Assembly (NCBI RefSeq): GCF_000154725.1
Contig: NZ_DS544873.1
Location: 3,571,339 to 3,635,338, forward strand
Length of the DNA: 64,000 nt
Direction of reading: 5' to 3'
Source of the DNA: Kordia algicida OT-1
GTDB taxonomy: Bacteria; Bacteroidota; Bacteroidia; Flavobacteriales; Flavobacteriaceae
Shown: positions 27,201 through 36,341 of the stretch, in pieces
Numbering within the stretch: the stretch's first letter is position 1
Layout of the letters: every line of letters begins with the position of its first letter
The notes under the pieces: model-generated
Told to the model about the DNA's origin: nothing
What the model saw: only the letters and a program-made list of their open reading frames with translations
The model's database searches: none
Translations under genes and position numbers: made by a program

Positions 27201-28281
27201 AACAGCAATAAATGTTGATGCTACGCTTGTGAATCAATATGAAAGTACCGCAGAAATTACAGCGACCAATTTGCCAGATTTCGACAGTGATGTTGCTACA
27301 AGTTTTAATGTAGATGATTTAGGCGATGGACTTGCTGACGATGACGAAACAGCGCTTGAAGTAACAGTGTTTGAAATTCACAATGATGTAAATTTGACGG
27401 TTGATACTTCGGAAGTTTGTATTGGAAATTCGGCAACGCTTTCCATCAATAATCCTATGGTAAATTATACCTATAATTGGTATGAAGCTTCAAATCCTGC
27501 ACAAATTGTATTTACGGGAACGATGTATGAAACGGGAATCATCTCATCAGATACGAGTTATGAAATTGAAGTTATCAATGAAAACAATTGTCCGGGAATT
27601 GCGAGAGAAATCGTCACAGTAACCGCAATTAGTTGTGTCGATTTAAGTATTGAAAAAGAAGTAGATACAGAAATGCCTTCTATTGGAGAAACCATCCAAT
27701 TTACCATTACAATTACCAACAATAGTGATATAGATGCTACAAATATTTTGGTGGAAGAACTGCTTCCTAATGGTTACGAATACATTTCACACATCAGTAG
27801 CAACGGTTTGTACGACAATAACTCACAAGTATGGAATATTGCAACCTTGACAGCGGGAAGTTCGGCAACGTTGACACTTAATGTTACCGTTATCAGTGGT
27901 GACAATTATACAAATGTTGTACAAATCACGAGTTTATCAGAAGTAGACATGAACACTGCCAACAACTCAGCAACGGCGATTACATTCCCAGATTGTTTAG
28001 CAATTCCGAATGGTTTTTCGCCAAACGGAGATATGATAAATGATGTTTGGGAAATTGCTTGTTTGGATAATTTTACAGATAACGAATTAGTGATTTTTAA
28101 TCGTTTCGGAACCATTGTTTACAAAACCAGAAACTATACAAACGACTGGAATGGTCAGAGCAATCAAAATGTCGTACTAATTGGCAACGACGATATTTTA
28201 CCTGTCGGAACTTATTTTTACATTCTCAAGCTTCAAGGAAATACCATTGAAAAAACGGGTTGGGTTTATTTGAATTATTAG
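24208..28281 (+). CDS. DUF11-repeat surface protein with T9SS type B sorting domain
   Basis: 1357 residues with a signal peptide (MKQRYFLLFLLTATLSWSQ). Several repeats of about 130-170 residues follow, marked by variants of VTFELTITNNS and by proline-rich ends. These are DUF11-like beta-sandwich repeats (for example near residues 190, 350, 500, 800, 925 and 1160). The last 90 residues (IPNGFSPNGDMINDVWEI, LVIFNRFGTIVYK, GTYFYILKL) are the gliding motility-associated C-terminal domain that directs type IX secretion. It is a cell-surface or secreted adhesin-like protein. TAgtTTTG at 24183-24190 is a plausible -7 box. Confidence 0.88.
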   Translation: MKQRYFLLFLLTATLSWSQSTDLSVSVEVTDASGTTIPNVFLFQEFSYVTTISNSGNAVNNATFSQELNPNVTFVSVESINPLGGAALATNLAFNGSNDSVEGILPNMPTNSSVQIRINLRAPTELGGISTTAEVFPPTGTTDTMPDSNIAIVSMDVNNVAVDFEVDYQQVSPPAGTGISAWGDQVTFELTITNNSTIEFPVSSFGLFQTIHSDTANGTALVQLISVSCISATGGVSCPTNLGSISGNAVAVIPTQEMYHYDNEIIFPPQASITFSVTYAYFEGECGESIDQIVTRSFAQINFESLDIASVRSDNVLTNLLFSTLCPCTDVSISTIITDPTTGNFITDYSQTVTFETTLTNNGPLDTTIRFFLQNLGFQWEIISVECINASGGLTCGDIVYESDGLGQFWEVNNFMIPSGGQVITRTVVRYLEPICPVNVPFLSPYRSTINMLEHIDCNPDDNNEFGNILLPTATGTDECISANDFSITKTQVSPALPSGGSAGNPIPWGDITYHITITNDNLVPIPLEVSDFYGNPDSNTSVVGTLQSVTCIETTGTADCYDIINANIGVDNTLSNDIFWEITAAENWELAPESSITFEVVVNWTPQCSNQVISVNNRVSATIIGESIEKNASEISYLTPCVDLIVQTFPSVPTVPINTNFEWVVDITNSVISSTATDASFSTVVNSAFTITGTPTCTITSGNATCVTTFNVDTSTNIVSGIIPLLDPDATVQLRIPVTAPNFGGSFNNVAEVQPDPANNGEFDPSTNISISSIQVISPTVSKSFVPDEIIATQTSVLTFTIENIPGNAAQSGISFTDNLPAGIVLAGEPIWVQSNGCTADFVGLTNDTFVGIANLVFPEGVANCTFSVLVTSETPNLYTNEFANFSNLNNIDATNVFATLNVLPLPPSADLEISLITNQTQYCEGDDVIFTLTITNNGPDDVENVAVEQFLNPLGFTYISDDVGGTYTNATGIWELSGITIPANAGNNTFTAQITTTAINVDATLVNQYESTAEITATNLPDFDSDVATSFNVDDLGDGLADDDETALEVTVFEIHNDVNLTVDTSEVCIGNSATLSINNPMVNYTYNWYEASNPAQIVFTGTMYETGIISSDTSYEIEVINENNCPGIAREIVTVTAISCVDLSIEKEVDTEMPSIGETIQFTITITNNSDIDATNILVEELLPNGYEYISHISSNGLYDNNSQVWNIATLTAGSSATLTLNVTVISGDNYTNVVQITSLSEVDMNTANNSATAITFPDCLAIPNGFSPNGDMINDVWEIACLDNFTDNELVIFNRFGTIVYKTRNYTNDWNGQSNQNVVLIGNDDILPVGTYFYILKLQGNTIEKTGWVYLNY

Positions 28282-28548
28282 TGTTTAGATCGCTTTGCTG
28301 TTAGACCGCTGGCGCTGTTGGATATTAGATCGCTTCGCTTTTAGACATGTTCCTGCTTAGGCAGGAATCGCTTCGCTCAATTCAAGGTTGTTTCCGAGAT
28401 CATTATTTGGTTTTATATAAAATGTTAAGTTTTAAATATGTTTCTAAGATAAATTTGAGTGTTGTCTGAAACTAATTGATACATTTCCAAATTTTCAAAT
28501 TGCTACATTAATTAGGTTCGCTTTGCTTTTAGACATATTAGTTTGGAT

Positions 28549-28568
28549 GTTTTGACTTCGAAACCAAT
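28549..28568 (+). repeat. 20-base direct repeat, copy 1
   Basis: GTTTTGACTTCGAAACCAAT, identical to 28731-28750. The ten bases that follow each copy also agree except for two positions. Confidence 0.85.
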
Positions 28569-28730
28569 TATTCAATCAAAAGCTGAAAAACAGTATTGAG
28601 TATTGAGAAATTTTAAAGAAAATAGGGTGTTTCTTAAAGAACATTTCTACAAAAAAATTCAAAATTATTTATCAGACAAAATAACATCAAGCAGAGTCAA
28701 AATGTGATACTAAGTCAAACTCAGAATGAC

Positions 28731-28750
28731 GTTTTGACTTCGAAACCAAT
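28731..28750 (+). repeat. 20-base direct repeat, copy 2
   Basis: Exact second copy, 182 bases downstream of the first and just before the end of the minus-strand gene at 28794. Confidence 0.85.
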
Positions 28751-28793
28751 CTTTCAATCATTCAATTTTCAATCTTTCAATCCCAAAAAACCC

Positions 28794-29630
28794 TTACGCA
28801 AACTTACGTTCAATAATTTCCAAGAAACGTGTTTCATATTCCTCTTTTCCTTGCCAATTGTTATAATCTGGTTTAATCATATTGAATATAAAATCTTTCG
28901 CTTCTGCTTCACTTTCTGTCGTATTCAATTGCGAAATTACACGGTTATAATCTTCCTGATTGCCATCAAATAAATGCTTTGTAAATGCAATACGATCGTT
29001 CAATCCAATAGAAATCCCTGTATTCAACCGATCATTTAAGGACTTAGGTTTGGTTTCTGTTTTGGTCGCTTTAATTTCTACCTCAACTTTCGTTGTTACT
29101 TCTTTGGTAACCGTTTCAGTAACTTTTGGTTGTGGTGTTTCTTGTACAACTTCTTCACTTTTTACAAATGTTGGTTGTGGCAACACATCTGCCAAAATAT
29201 CTTCTAAAGTTTCCTTTTTCGCGGGAGATGGTGTTGGTTCTACAGGCGTTTCCGCTGTAGCGGTATCATTGTCTGCATCATCATCTTCTGGCATTTCGGC
29301 AACCATATTTTTAATCGTTTCCATCAATGGTTCTATCAGTTCGTCTTGTTCAGGATCTTCACTTACCAAATGATGACGGATAATTTCATCTTCTTCGGCA
29401 TTCTTTTCTACTTTATCATGATTGTAGACGTTCTCTAATGTTTGGAAAAAAGAAGAATCGGCATAGTCAGGTACAGAATCTTTAAACTGTTCTTCAAAAA
29501 ACAGCATTACCGACAATTTTTCAAAAACTTCCTTCGCTTCTTTATGCAATGCAACTACGTCTTCTTTGCCCTTTAACTTAAGGATGCGATGCGCAATACT
29601 TATTAAATCTCCTTCTAATTTTTTCTTCAT
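28794..29630 (-). CDS. Conserved hypothetical protein with acidic, Thr/Pro-rich linker
   Basis: 278 residues, no signal peptide. An N-terminal helical part (1-70) is followed by a very acidic stretch around EMPEDDDADNDTA and a Thr/Val/Glu-rich low-complexity linker (about 120-195). A C-terminal segment of about 75 residues (LNDRLNTGISIGLNDRIAFTKHLF, then NRVISQLN and a helical end) looks folded. The LNDRIAF segment appears widespread next to tdk in Flavobacteriaceae. Function is unknown. It is divergent from tdk, 103 bases away. Confidence 0.7.
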   Translation of the reverse strand: MKKKLEGDLISIAHRILKLKGKEDVVALHKEAKEVFEKLSVMLFFEEQFKDSVPDYADSSFFQTLENVYNHDKVEKNAEEDEIIRHHLVSEDPEQDELIEPLMETIKNMVAEMPEDDDADNDTATAETPVEPTPSPAKKETLEDILADVLPQPTFVKSEEVVQETPQPKVTETVTKEVTTKVEVEIKATKTETKPKSLNDRLNTGISIGLNDRIAFTKHLFDGNQEDYNRVISQLNTTESEAEAKDFIFNMIKPDYNNWQGKEEYETRFLEIIERKFA

Positions 29631-29649
29631 AATTTTTAAACTAATGTCG

Positions 29650-29680
29650 TTGTATAACCTTTGGTTTTTTAATAAATTTG
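29650..29680 (+). promoter_or_regulatory. Promoter of tdk-alr
   Basis: TTG at 29650-29652, 20-base spacer, TAAATTTG at 29673-29680. This matches the Bacteroidota consensus. Transcription would begin near 29687, about 47 bases before the tdk start. Confidence 0.7.
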
Positions 29681-29733
29681 TTCCACCTTTACAAAAACGA
29701 GTATAAATTCGTTTTCGACCTGAAAATTACAAA

Positions 29734-30378
29734 ATGTTTCTCGAAAATACAGTAAATCATAAAGAACAATTTGGTTGGATTGAAGTTATTTGTGGTTCAA
29801 TGTTCTCTGGAAAAACCGAAGAATTGATCCGAAGACTCAAACGAGCGCAATTTGCAAAGCAAAAAGTAGAAATATTCAAACCTGCTGTTGACATTCGATA
29901 TGATGATGAAAAAGTGGTGTCTCACGACGCAAACGAAATACGCTCTACACCTGTTCCCGCTGCCGCCAATATAAGATTATTAGCCGATAATTGTGATGTT
30001 GTTGGAATTGATGAAGCACAGTTTTTTGATGATGGAATTGTTGCTGTGTGCAACGATTTAGCCAACAAAGGAATTCGAGTGATTGTTGCTGGACTTGATA
30101 TGGATTTTAAGGGAAATCCTTTTGGACCAATGCCTGCACTCATGGCGACAGCCGAATATGTAACAAAAGTACACGCCGTTTGTACCCGAACGGGAAACCT
30201 AGCACAATACAGTTTTAGAAAATCCAAAAGCGACGATCTGGTCTTGCTAGGAGAAACTGATGAATACGAGCCATTAAGTCGCGGCGCTTACTACAAAGCA
30301 ATGCTAAAAGAATCAGTGAAAGAAATTGAAGTTGATGATGCGGAAGAAATCATTCCCAAACAACAACCTGACAATTAA
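29734..30378 (+). CDS. tdk: Thymidine kinase
   Basis: 214 residues of the TK1 type. The P-loop [15 protein letters not shown] (about 22-36), DEAQFFDD with the catalytic-base Glu region, and the lasso near [27 protein letters not shown] bind ATP and thymidine. The enzyme phosphorylates deoxythymidine for salvage. In many TK1 enzymes a Cys pair in this region binds zinc; here HAVCTRTGN keeps only one Cys, so the zinc site is probably absent. alr follows after 8 bases, so the two genes are co-transcribed. Confidence 0.95.
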   Translation: MFLENTVNHKEQFGWIEVICGSMFSGKTEELIRRLKRAQFAKQKVEIFKPAVDIRYDDEKVVSHDANEIRSTPVPAAANIRLLADNCDVVGIDEAQFFDDGIVAVCNDLANKGIRVIVAGLDMDFKGNPFGPMPALMATAEYVTKVHAVCTRTGNLAQYSFRKSKSDDLVLLGETDEYEPLSRGAYYKAMLKESVKEIEVDDAEEIIPKQQPDN

Positions 30379-30386
30379 CTACCATA

Positions 30387-31496
30387 ATGTTACACATAGA
30401 AGAATCTGTTTTAGAAATTAATTTTAAAGCGCTACAGCAAAATTTTGAATTCTTAAAATCCAAAACAAAAGCTGACACAAAATTTTTAGCCGTTGTCAAA
30501 GCCTTTGGCTACGGAAGTGATGCCATCGAAGTTGCAAAATTCCTTCAAGACGAACTTAATGTTGATTATTTTGCCGTTGCCTATATCAGAGAAGGTGCAT
30601 ATTTACGAGCCGCAGGAATTACAACACCTATTTTAGTGCTGCATCCGCAAATTGTAAATTTGAAACACGCCATTGCATATAATTTAGAACCTAGTTTATA
30701 CAATGATCGTATTTTTAACGCGTTTGCAAAAGAAGCCGCAAAACAAGGAAAAAAAGACTATCCTGTACATTTAAAATTCAATACAGGCTTAAATCGTTTA
30801 GGATTTTTTCATACCGATACCGATTATATCTTTAAAAAACTAAAAACACTTTCACAGATAAAAGCAGTTTCATTATTCTCGCATTTGGCTGCCTCAGAAG
30901 ATAAAAACGAAATAGATTTTACCAAAAATCAAATCCGCTTATTCAATGATGTTGTAGCCAATTTTGAACAAACATTCAACTACAAACCTATTTTACACAT
31001 GACCAATACTTCTGGGATTTTAAACTACCCCGAAGCACATTTTGACATGGTTCGTACAGGAATTGGTTTGTATGGTTTTGGAAACGATCCGAAATACGAC
31101 AAACATTTACAACCTGTTGCTTCTTTAAAATCGGTCATCTCACAAATACATCGTATTGAAAAAGGAGAAAGTGTAGGTTACAATCGCGCATTTGTCGCAA
31201 ACGATTATACGACTATTGCTACGATTCCTATTGGACATGCAGACGGCATCAGCAGACAATTTGGAAACGGCGTCGGAAGTGTTGTCATCAATGGAAAAAA
31301 AGCGCCAATCATAGGAAATGTGTGTATGGATATGCTGATGGTAAATATCACAGGAATTCGTTGTAATGAAGGAGATGAAGTCATCATTTTTGGTGAAGGA
31401 CAAACTGCTGAAGAATTGGCTTCAAAAATAAATACAATCTCTTACGAAATCCTCACAGCGGTTTCTCAACGAATAAAACGTGTATTTCTTCGGTAA
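30387..31496 (+). CDS. alr: Alanine racemase
   Basis: 369 residues, family length. Residues about 34-45 read FLAVVKAFGYGSD with the PLP lysine (the usual motif is VVKADAYGHG). KFNTGLNRLGF, HMTNTSGIL and VRTGIGLYG follow. SVGYNRAFVA carries the second catalytic Tyr, and GNVCMDMLMVN completes the active site. It interconverts L- and D-alanine for peptidoglycan. It lies 8 bases after tdk, in the same transcript. Confidence 0.95.
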   Translation: MLHIEESVLEINFKALQQNFEFLKSKTKADTKFLAVVKAFGYGSDAIEVAKFLQDELNVDYFAVAYIREGAYLRAAGITTPILVLHPQIVNLKHAIAYNLEPSLYNDRIFNAFAKEAAKQGKKDYPVHLKFNTGLNRLGFFHTDTDYIFKKLKTLSQIKAVSLFSHLAASEDKNEIDFTKNQIRLFNDVVANFEQTFNYKPILHMTNTSGILNYPEAHFDMVRTGIGLYGFGNDPKYDKHLQPVASLKSVISQIHRIEKGESVGYNRAFVANDYTTIATIPIGHADGISRQFGNGVGSVVINGKKAPIIGNVCMDMLMVNITGIRCNEGDEVIIFGEGQTAEELASKINTISYEILTAVSQRIKRVFLR

Positions 31497-31522
31497 TTGT
31501 ACCAAAAGTCTATTTTAACAAA

Positions 31523-31553
31523 TTGAAAACTAGTATATTTTTCACTACATTTA
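31523..31553 (+). promoter_or_regulatory. Possible promoter of mscL
   Basis: TTG at 31523-31525, 20-base spacer, TACATTTA at 31546-31553, one base away from TAnnTTTG. It lies 30 bases before the mscL start. Confidence 0.4.
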
Positions 31554-31583
31554 GATTCAATTAATAACTAACAATCAAATATT

Positions 31584-31991
31584 ATGTTTAAAGAATTTAA
31601 AGAATTTATCATGACGGGCAATGTTGTTGATCTTGCCGTTGCCGTAATTATGGCAGGTGCTATTGGCGCAGTTGTGAAAGGATTTGTAAGCAATATCGTG
31701 ATGCCAGTTGTCGGATATTTTACAGGTGGAACAGACTTTAATGATAAGAAAATTATTTTAAGTGAAGCTGTGGTTGATGCTACAGGAAAAGTTGTTACTC
31801 CAGAAAATGCTATTATGTGGGGAAGTTGGATAAACACTATTGTAAACTTAATTATTGTAGGTTTTGTAATGTTTATGATTGTAAAAGCATACAACAAAGT
31901 AAGAAAGAAAAAAGAAGAAGCTCCAGCAGCACCAGCAGGACCTTCTCAAGAAGAATTATTAGCAGAAATTAGAGATTTATTGAAGAAATAA
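31584..31991 (+). CDS. mscL: Large-conductance mechanosensitive channel
   Basis: 135 residues. FKEFIMTGNVVDLAVAVIMAG is the conserved N-terminal amphipathic helix and TM1. AIGAVVKGFVSNIVMPVVG follows, then a periplasmic loop and TM2 (WINTIVNLIIVGFVMFMIV). The tail has the cytoplasmic helix QEELLAEIRDLLKK preceded by an Ala/Pro linker. The homopentamer opens under membrane tension to release solutes during osmotic down-shock. A strong terminator follows. Confidence 0.95.
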   Translation: MFKEFKEFIMTGNVVDLAVAVIMAGAIGAVVKGFVSNIVMPVVGYFTGGTDFNDKKIILSEAVVDATGKVVTPENAIMWGSWINTIVNLIIVGFVMFMIVKAYNKVRKKKEEAPAAPAGPSQEELLAEIRDLLKK

Positions 31992-32010
31992 TTAACTTCA
32001 TTACACATAA

Positions 32011-32040
32011 CAAAAGCCACTCCGTAATGAGTGGCTTTTG
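32011..32040 (+). terminator. Rho-independent terminator after mscL
   Basis: A perfect 12-base stem, CAAAAGCCACTC / GAGTGGCTTTTG, with a 6-base loop (CGTAAT) and T-rich ends on both sides. Confidence 0.9.
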
Positions 32041-32157
32041 TGTTATATATAACTTTTTGTGAAATTTTTGAGATATCAAAAAAATTATACAAACCATACT
32101 GTATTTATTCCTAATTTTGCCAAATATACCTAATTACAAAGACCAAAAATTAAATAC

Positions 32158-33147
32158 ATGAAAGTAGCAGTCGTTGGCGCAACAGGAATGGTAGGAACCG
32201 TGATGCTTAAAGTATTAGCAGAACAAAATTTTCCTGTTACAACCTTAATTCCAGTAGCTTCTGAAAGATCTATTGGAAAAGAAATTACCTATCAAGGAAA
32301 CGCATATCCTATTGTAAGTATGCAAGATGCTATTGACGCCAAACCAGATATTGCCTTATTTTCTGCGGGCGGAGGCACTTCCTTAGAATGGGCTCCAAAA
32401 TTTGAAGCCGCAGGAACAACCGTAATTGACAATTCTTCGGCATGGCGAATGGATCATTCTAAAAAATTAGTTGTTCCAGAAATCAATGCGACGCAATTAA
32501 CCTCAACCGATAAAATTATTGCAAACCCAAACTGTTCTACCATTCAAATGGTAGTTGCTTTGGCACCATTGCACAAAAAATATAAAATAAAACGTATTGT
32601 AGTTTCTACCTATCAATCTATTACGGGAACTGGCGTAAAAGCGGTTCGTCAATTAGAAAGTGAATATGCTGGTGAGAAAGCAGAAATGGCATATCCGTAC
32701 CCAATTCACAGAAATGCATTGCCACATTGTGATGTATTTGAAGAAAACGGCTATACCAAAGAAGAAATGAAATTGGTACGCGAAACTCAGAAAATTTTAA
32801 ACGATAAAACTATTGCAATTACAGCAACAGCCATTCGTATTCCTGTAGTTGGTGGACATTCTGAAAGTGTTAATGTAGAATTTGAAAATGATTTTGATGT
32901 TGATGAAGTTCGTCAATTATTACAAGAATCTCCTGGAATTATTGTTCAAGATAATCCTGATGCAGATGAATATCCGATGCCAATTTACGCAGAAGGAAAA
33001 GATGAAGTTTTCGTGGGAAGAATTCGTCGTGATGGTTCGCAACCAAATTCTTTAAACATGTGGATTGTGTCCGATAATTTACGCAAAGGAGCTGCGACAA
33101 ACGCAGTACAAATTGCTCAACATTTAGTAGACCACAAATTGGTTTAA
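32158..33147 (+). CDS. asd: Aspartate-semialdehyde dehydrogenase
   Basis: 329 residues. GATGMVGTVML (8-18) binds NADP. The active-site Cys lies in NPNCSTIQM and the base His in GGHSESVNVEF. The SAGGGTSLEWAP and NSSAWRMD segments are standard. It reduces aspartyl phosphate to aspartate semialdehyde for lysine/diaminopimelate, threonine and methionine. TAATTTTGC at 32112-32120 is a good -7 box, but no TTG is found at the right distance upstream. Confidence 0.95.
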   Translation: MKVAVVGATGMVGTVMLKVLAEQNFPVTTLIPVASERSIGKEITYQGNAYPIVSMQDAIDAKPDIALFSAGGGTSLEWAPKFEAAGTTVIDNSSAWRMDHSKKLVVPEINATQLTSTDKIIANPNCSTIQMVVALAPLHKKYKIKRIVVSTYQSITGTGVKAVRQLESEYAGEKAEMAYPYPIHRNALPHCDVFEENGYTKEEMKLVRETQKILNDKTIAITATAIRIPVVGGHSESVNVEFENDFDVDEVRQLLQESPGIIVQDNPDADEYPMPIYAEGKDEVFVGRIRRDGSQPNSLNMWIVSDNLRKGAATNAVQIAQHLVDHKLV

Positions 33148-33157
33148 TATTCAAACT

Positions 33158-33197
33158 AAAAAAAGGACACTTCGACTCCGCTCAGTGTCCTTTTTCT
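33158..33197 (+). terminator. Terminator after asd built from a repeat
   Basis: AAAAAGGACACT and AGTGTCCTTTTT pair over 12 bases. The 12-base loop TCGACTCCGCTC is the core of the GAGCGGAGTCGA repeat family. The same loop sits in an unrelated stem at 36180-36223. Confidence 0.85.
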
Positions 33198-33320
33198 TTC
33201 CAAATAACTATAAATTAGTCAGTTATTAAACGTACTTTATAGTTCACATTGTCGAAAATAGTTGGTAAATACGGTATCTTTTTCCTATCTTAATAGGACA
33301 CTAACTCAAAATTTTCGCGT

Positions 33321-33704
33321 ATGAATTCTAAGTTTACCAAAATTATCCGTTTTGTATTAGGGCTAATTCTCATCGTATTTGGCGCAAACAAGCTCTTAAT
33401 GATTTTTAATGAAACTGGCTTTTTACCCGCATTAAAAATGACAACTTTTACAGAATCCTTCGAAAATATTGGATACATTTTACCTGTTGTGGGTGCGCTA
33501 GAAGTTTACATTGGTATTCTATTAATCATGAAAAAATGGGTGCCTTTTGCCTTAACGCTGCTTGCTCCAATATCAGCAAACATCTTACTATTTCATTTCT
33601 TTTTAGATCCGTCTAGCGCAATAATTGGCGCACTTTTAGTCGCGTTGTTAAATGGCATTTTAATTTACAAGCATTGGTCACAATTTAAACCCTTGTTCTA
33701 TTAA
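33321..33704 (+). CDS. DoxX-like membrane protein
   Basis: 127 residues with four hydrophobic helices (about 8-24, 50-70, 75-95 and 100-118). The first helix starts with RFVLGLILIVFGANKLL, typical of DoxX/DoxD-like proteins, and VVGALEVYIGILL is the second. The family occurs in many contexts, including quinone-linked electron transfer and envelope proteins. The specific role here is unknown. It lies between two terminators and is therefore monocistronic. Confidence 0.75.
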   Translation: MNSKFTKIIRFVLGLILIVFGANKLLMIFNETGFLPALKMTTFTESFENIGYILPVVGALEVYIGILLIMKKWVPFALTLLAPISANILLFHFFLDPSSAIIGALLVALLNGILIYKHWSQFKPLFY

Positions 33705-33737
33705 TAAAACTCACAAAAAAAATCTTAGCATTTTGTT

Positions 33738-33773
33738 AAAACCACTTCAGAATAATTGAAAGTGGTTTTTTTT
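33738..33773 (+). terminator. Rho-independent terminator after the DoxX-like gene
   Basis: AAAACCACTT and AAGTGGTTTT pair around a loop of about 13 bases, followed by eight T. Confidence 0.85.
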
Positions 33774-33887
33774 AGGTTAAATTTGAAGGAAACCAATCCT
33801 GTTCTAATGAAATACGTGTATGTAATATCTTTTCTTTTTGATTAGATTTTGTATACCAATACCATCAGACAAATAAAAAAATTATAG

Positions 33888-36047
33888 ATGAAACAGTTGT
33901 TAAAAATTAGTTGTCTCGCAGTACTTTTCTTCTCTTGCGAGAAAGAACCCAAAAAAACAGAAATAAAAGTGAATTACCCAGAAACGCAACAAAAAGAAGT
34001 GGTTGATACCTATTTCGATACCGAAGTAAAAGATCCGTATCGTTGGCTTGAAGACGATCGCTCTAAAGAAACAGAAGCTTGGGTAAAAGATCAAAACAAA
34101 ACCACTTTAGGATACTTAGACAACATTCCGTTTCGTGATGCGCTTAAAAAACGTTACACACAATTAATGAATTATGAAAAAATCAGTGCGCCTGTAAAAA
34201 GAGGCGATTATGAATATTTTTATAAAAACGATGGATTGCAAAATCAATACGTAATTTACAGACAAAAAGAAGGTGGAGAACCTGAAGTCTTTTTAGATCC
34301 TAACAAATTTTCAGAAGATGGGACAGTTTCCATGGGAAGTGGTTTAAATTTTTCTGATAATAAAAAAATCGTAGCGTATGCAATCTCAGAAGGCGGAAGC
34401 GATTGGCGAAAAGTTATCATCATGGATGTTGCTTCAAAAGAAGTGGTAGAAGATACTTTGGTAGACATCAAATTTTCAGGAATCTCTTGGAAAGGAAACG
34501 ATGGTTTTTACTATTCTAGCTATGACAAACCTAAAGGAAGTGAATTATCTGCCAAAACAGATCAGCATAAATTATACTACCACAAACTTGGAACTGCTCA
34601 AAAAGACGATCAATTAATCTACGGTGGAACTCCAGAAGAAAAACATCGATATATTGGTGGTACTGTTACAGAAGATAATAAATACCTTTTTATTTACCCA
34701 AGAACCTCAACATCGGGAAGTAAATTGTTAATGAAAGATTTAACGAAGCCAAACAGCAAAATTGTTACCATTTTAGATCATACTGATACAGATTCGTATG
34801 TGGTAGAAAGTGTAGGTTCTAAATTATACATTATGACCAATATGGACGCGCCAAACCAAAAAATTGTGACGGTTGATGCTTCCAATCCTGCGCCAGAAAA
34901 TTGGGTAGATTTTATTCCAGAAACTGAAAATGTATTAAGTATTTCAAAAGGTTCAGGCTATTTCTTTGCCGAATATATGGTAGACGCTGTTTCTAAAGTA
35001 TTTCAATATGATTACGATGGAAAATTAGTCCGCGAAGTAGAGCTTCCAGGCGTTGGAAGCGCTGGCGGATTTAGTGGAGAAAAAGACGATGAAACCTTGT
35101 ATTTCTCATTCTCAAACTACAAAACACCAGGTACAACATATACATACAACCCAAAAGACGGAACATCAAAAGTATACAGAAAACCAGGAATTGACTTTGA
35201 TCCAGATGAATACGAAAGCAAGCAAGTATTTTATACTTCCAAAGATGGCACAAGAGTTCCAATGATTATTACGTTTAAAAAAGGAATTGAAATGAACGGG
35301 AAAAATCCAACAATCTTATACGGTTACGGAGGATTCAATATTTCTTTAACACCATCATTTAGTGTTGCCAACGTAGTTTGGATGGAACAAGGCGGAATTT
35401 ACGCAGTAGCAAACCTTCGTGGTGGTGGCGAATACGGTAAAAAATGGCATGATGCTGGAACAAAAATGCAAAAGCAAAATGTATTTGACGATTTTATCGC
35501 TGCGGCGGAATATTTAATTGAACAAGATTATACGTCTAGCGACTTCTTAGCTATTCGTGGAGGCTCAAACGGCGGATTGTTAGTAGGTGCAACCATGACA
35601 CAACGTCCAGATTTGATGAAAGTTGCCTTGCCAGCCGTTGGTGTGTTAGACATGTTGCGCTACCATACATTTACTGCGGGCGCAGGTTGGGCGTACGATT
35701 ACGGAACTGCGGAAGACAGCAAAGAAATGTTTGAATACCTAAAAGGATACTCGCCAGTACACAATGTAAAAGAAGGTGTTGAATATCCTGCAACAATGGT
35801 GACTACGGGAGATCATGATGATCGTGTAGTACCAGCGCACAGTTTTAAATTTGCTGCCGAATTGCAAGCAAAACAAACAGGAAGCAATCCGACGCTAATT
35901 CGTATAGAAACTGATGCTGGACATGGCGCAGGAACACCAATCTCTAAAACCATTGAGCAATATGCAGACATCTTCGGATTCACGCTCTACAATATGGGCT
36001 TCAAGGAATTGCCAAACAAAGCTGTTTTAGAGAAGTTTAAGGACTAA
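33888..36047 (+). CDS. Prolyl oligopeptidase (S9A), lipoprotein
   Basis: 719 residues. The N-terminus ([19 protein letters not shown]) is a lipoprotein signal with the lipobox Cys near 17. [17 protein letters not shown] is the usual entrance to the POP propeller. The hydrolase domain has the catalytic Ser in GGSNGGLL (about 560), the Asp in GDHDDRV (about 644) and the His in DAGHGAG (about 679). [10 protein letters not shown] forms the oxyanion region. It cleaves proline-containing peptides of up to about 30 residues in the periplasm. Monocistronic, followed by a terminator. Confidence 0.95.
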   Translation: MKQLLKISCLAVLFFSCEKEPKKTEIKVNYPETQQKEVVDTYFDTEVKDPYRWLEDDRSKETEAWVKDQNKTTLGYLDNIPFRDALKKRYTQLMNYEKISAPVKRGDYEYFYKNDGLQNQYVIYRQKEGGEPEVFLDPNKFSEDGTVSMGSGLNFSDNKKIVAYAISEGGSDWRKVIIMDVASKEVVEDTLVDIKFSGISWKGNDGFYYSSYDKPKGSELSAKTDQHKLYYHKLGTAQKDDQLIYGGTPEEKHRYIGGTVTEDNKYLFIYPRTSTSGSKLLMKDLTKPNSKIVTILDHTDTDSYVVESVGSKLYIMTNMDAPNQKIVTVDASNPAPENWVDFIPETENVLSISKGSGYFFAEYMVDAVSKVFQYDYDGKLVREVELPGVGSAGGFSGEKDDETLYFSFSNYKTPGTTYTYNPKDGTSKVYRKPGIDFDPDEYESKQVFYTSKDGTRVPMIITFKKGIEMNGKNPTILYGYGGFNISLTPSFSVANVVWMEQGGIYAVANLRGGGEYGKKWHDAGTKMQKQNVFDDFIAAAEYLIEQDYTSSDFLAIRGGSNGGLLVGATMTQRPDLMKVALPAVGVLDMLRYHTFTAGAGWAYDYGTAEDSKEMFEYLKGYSPVHNVKEGVEYPATMVTTGDHDDRVVPAHSFKFAAELQAKQTGSNPTLIRIETDAGHGAGTPISKTIEQYADIFGFTLYNMGFKELPNKAVLEKFKD

Positions 36048-36123
36048 TTTTAAGATTCCAAAAAACATTATTTCGAGTGTCCTGAACTTGATTCAGGATC
36101 TATCGAGAAATACTCGAATACAT

Positions 36124-36165
36124 AAAAACCCGCCAAATTGAAGTTCAGTTTGGCGGTTTTGTTTT
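36124..36165 (+). terminator. Terminator after the prolyl oligopeptidase gene
   Basis: AAAACCCGCCAAA pairs with TTTGGCGGTTTT (one bulged C) around an 11-base loop, with a following GTTTT. Confidence 0.8.
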
Positions 36166-36179
36166 GAAGCACTTTTGTC

Positions 36180-36223
36180 ATTCCGCATGAACATTTCGAC
36201 TCCGCTCAATGTTCATGCGGAAT
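36180..36223. repeat. Long perfect hairpin with the TCGACTCCGCTC loop
   Basis: ATTCCGCATGAACATT and AATGTTCATGCGGAAT are perfect 16-base inverted arms. The 12-base loop TCGACTCCGCTC equals the loop of the asd terminator at 33172-33183. It lies 118 bases before the ABC gene, in a 294-base spacer that has no other gene. Confidence 0.85.
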
Positions 36224-36341
36224 CCACTTTGAAACTTAACAATTTCCTACCCAATCAAAAATGACATCAGAAAAAATCTTGACTCTACATCAGGAAAATT
36301 TTTCAATAATCTCCGTATTTTTACATTTCTAAACAATTGCT

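Larger units (their letters stand above)
28282..28793. other. Convergent intergenic region with TTAGA/GCTTCGC units and a 20-base duplication
   Basis: 512 bases, no gene visible. Repeated pieces such as AGATCGCTTCGCTTTTAGAC, the palindrome TTCCTGCTTAGGCAGGAA (about 28349-28366), and two copies of GTTTTGACTTCGAAACCAAT at 28549-28568 and 28731-28750. Both copies are followed by TTCAATCA-type sequence. It separates the T9SS protein gene from a minus-strand gene. Confidence 0.6.

Noticed and set aside
36048-36341. Small RNA gene in the spacer after the prolyl oligopeptidase gene
   Set aside because: The hairpins are explained by a terminator and a member of the repeat family; no promoter consensus is visible.
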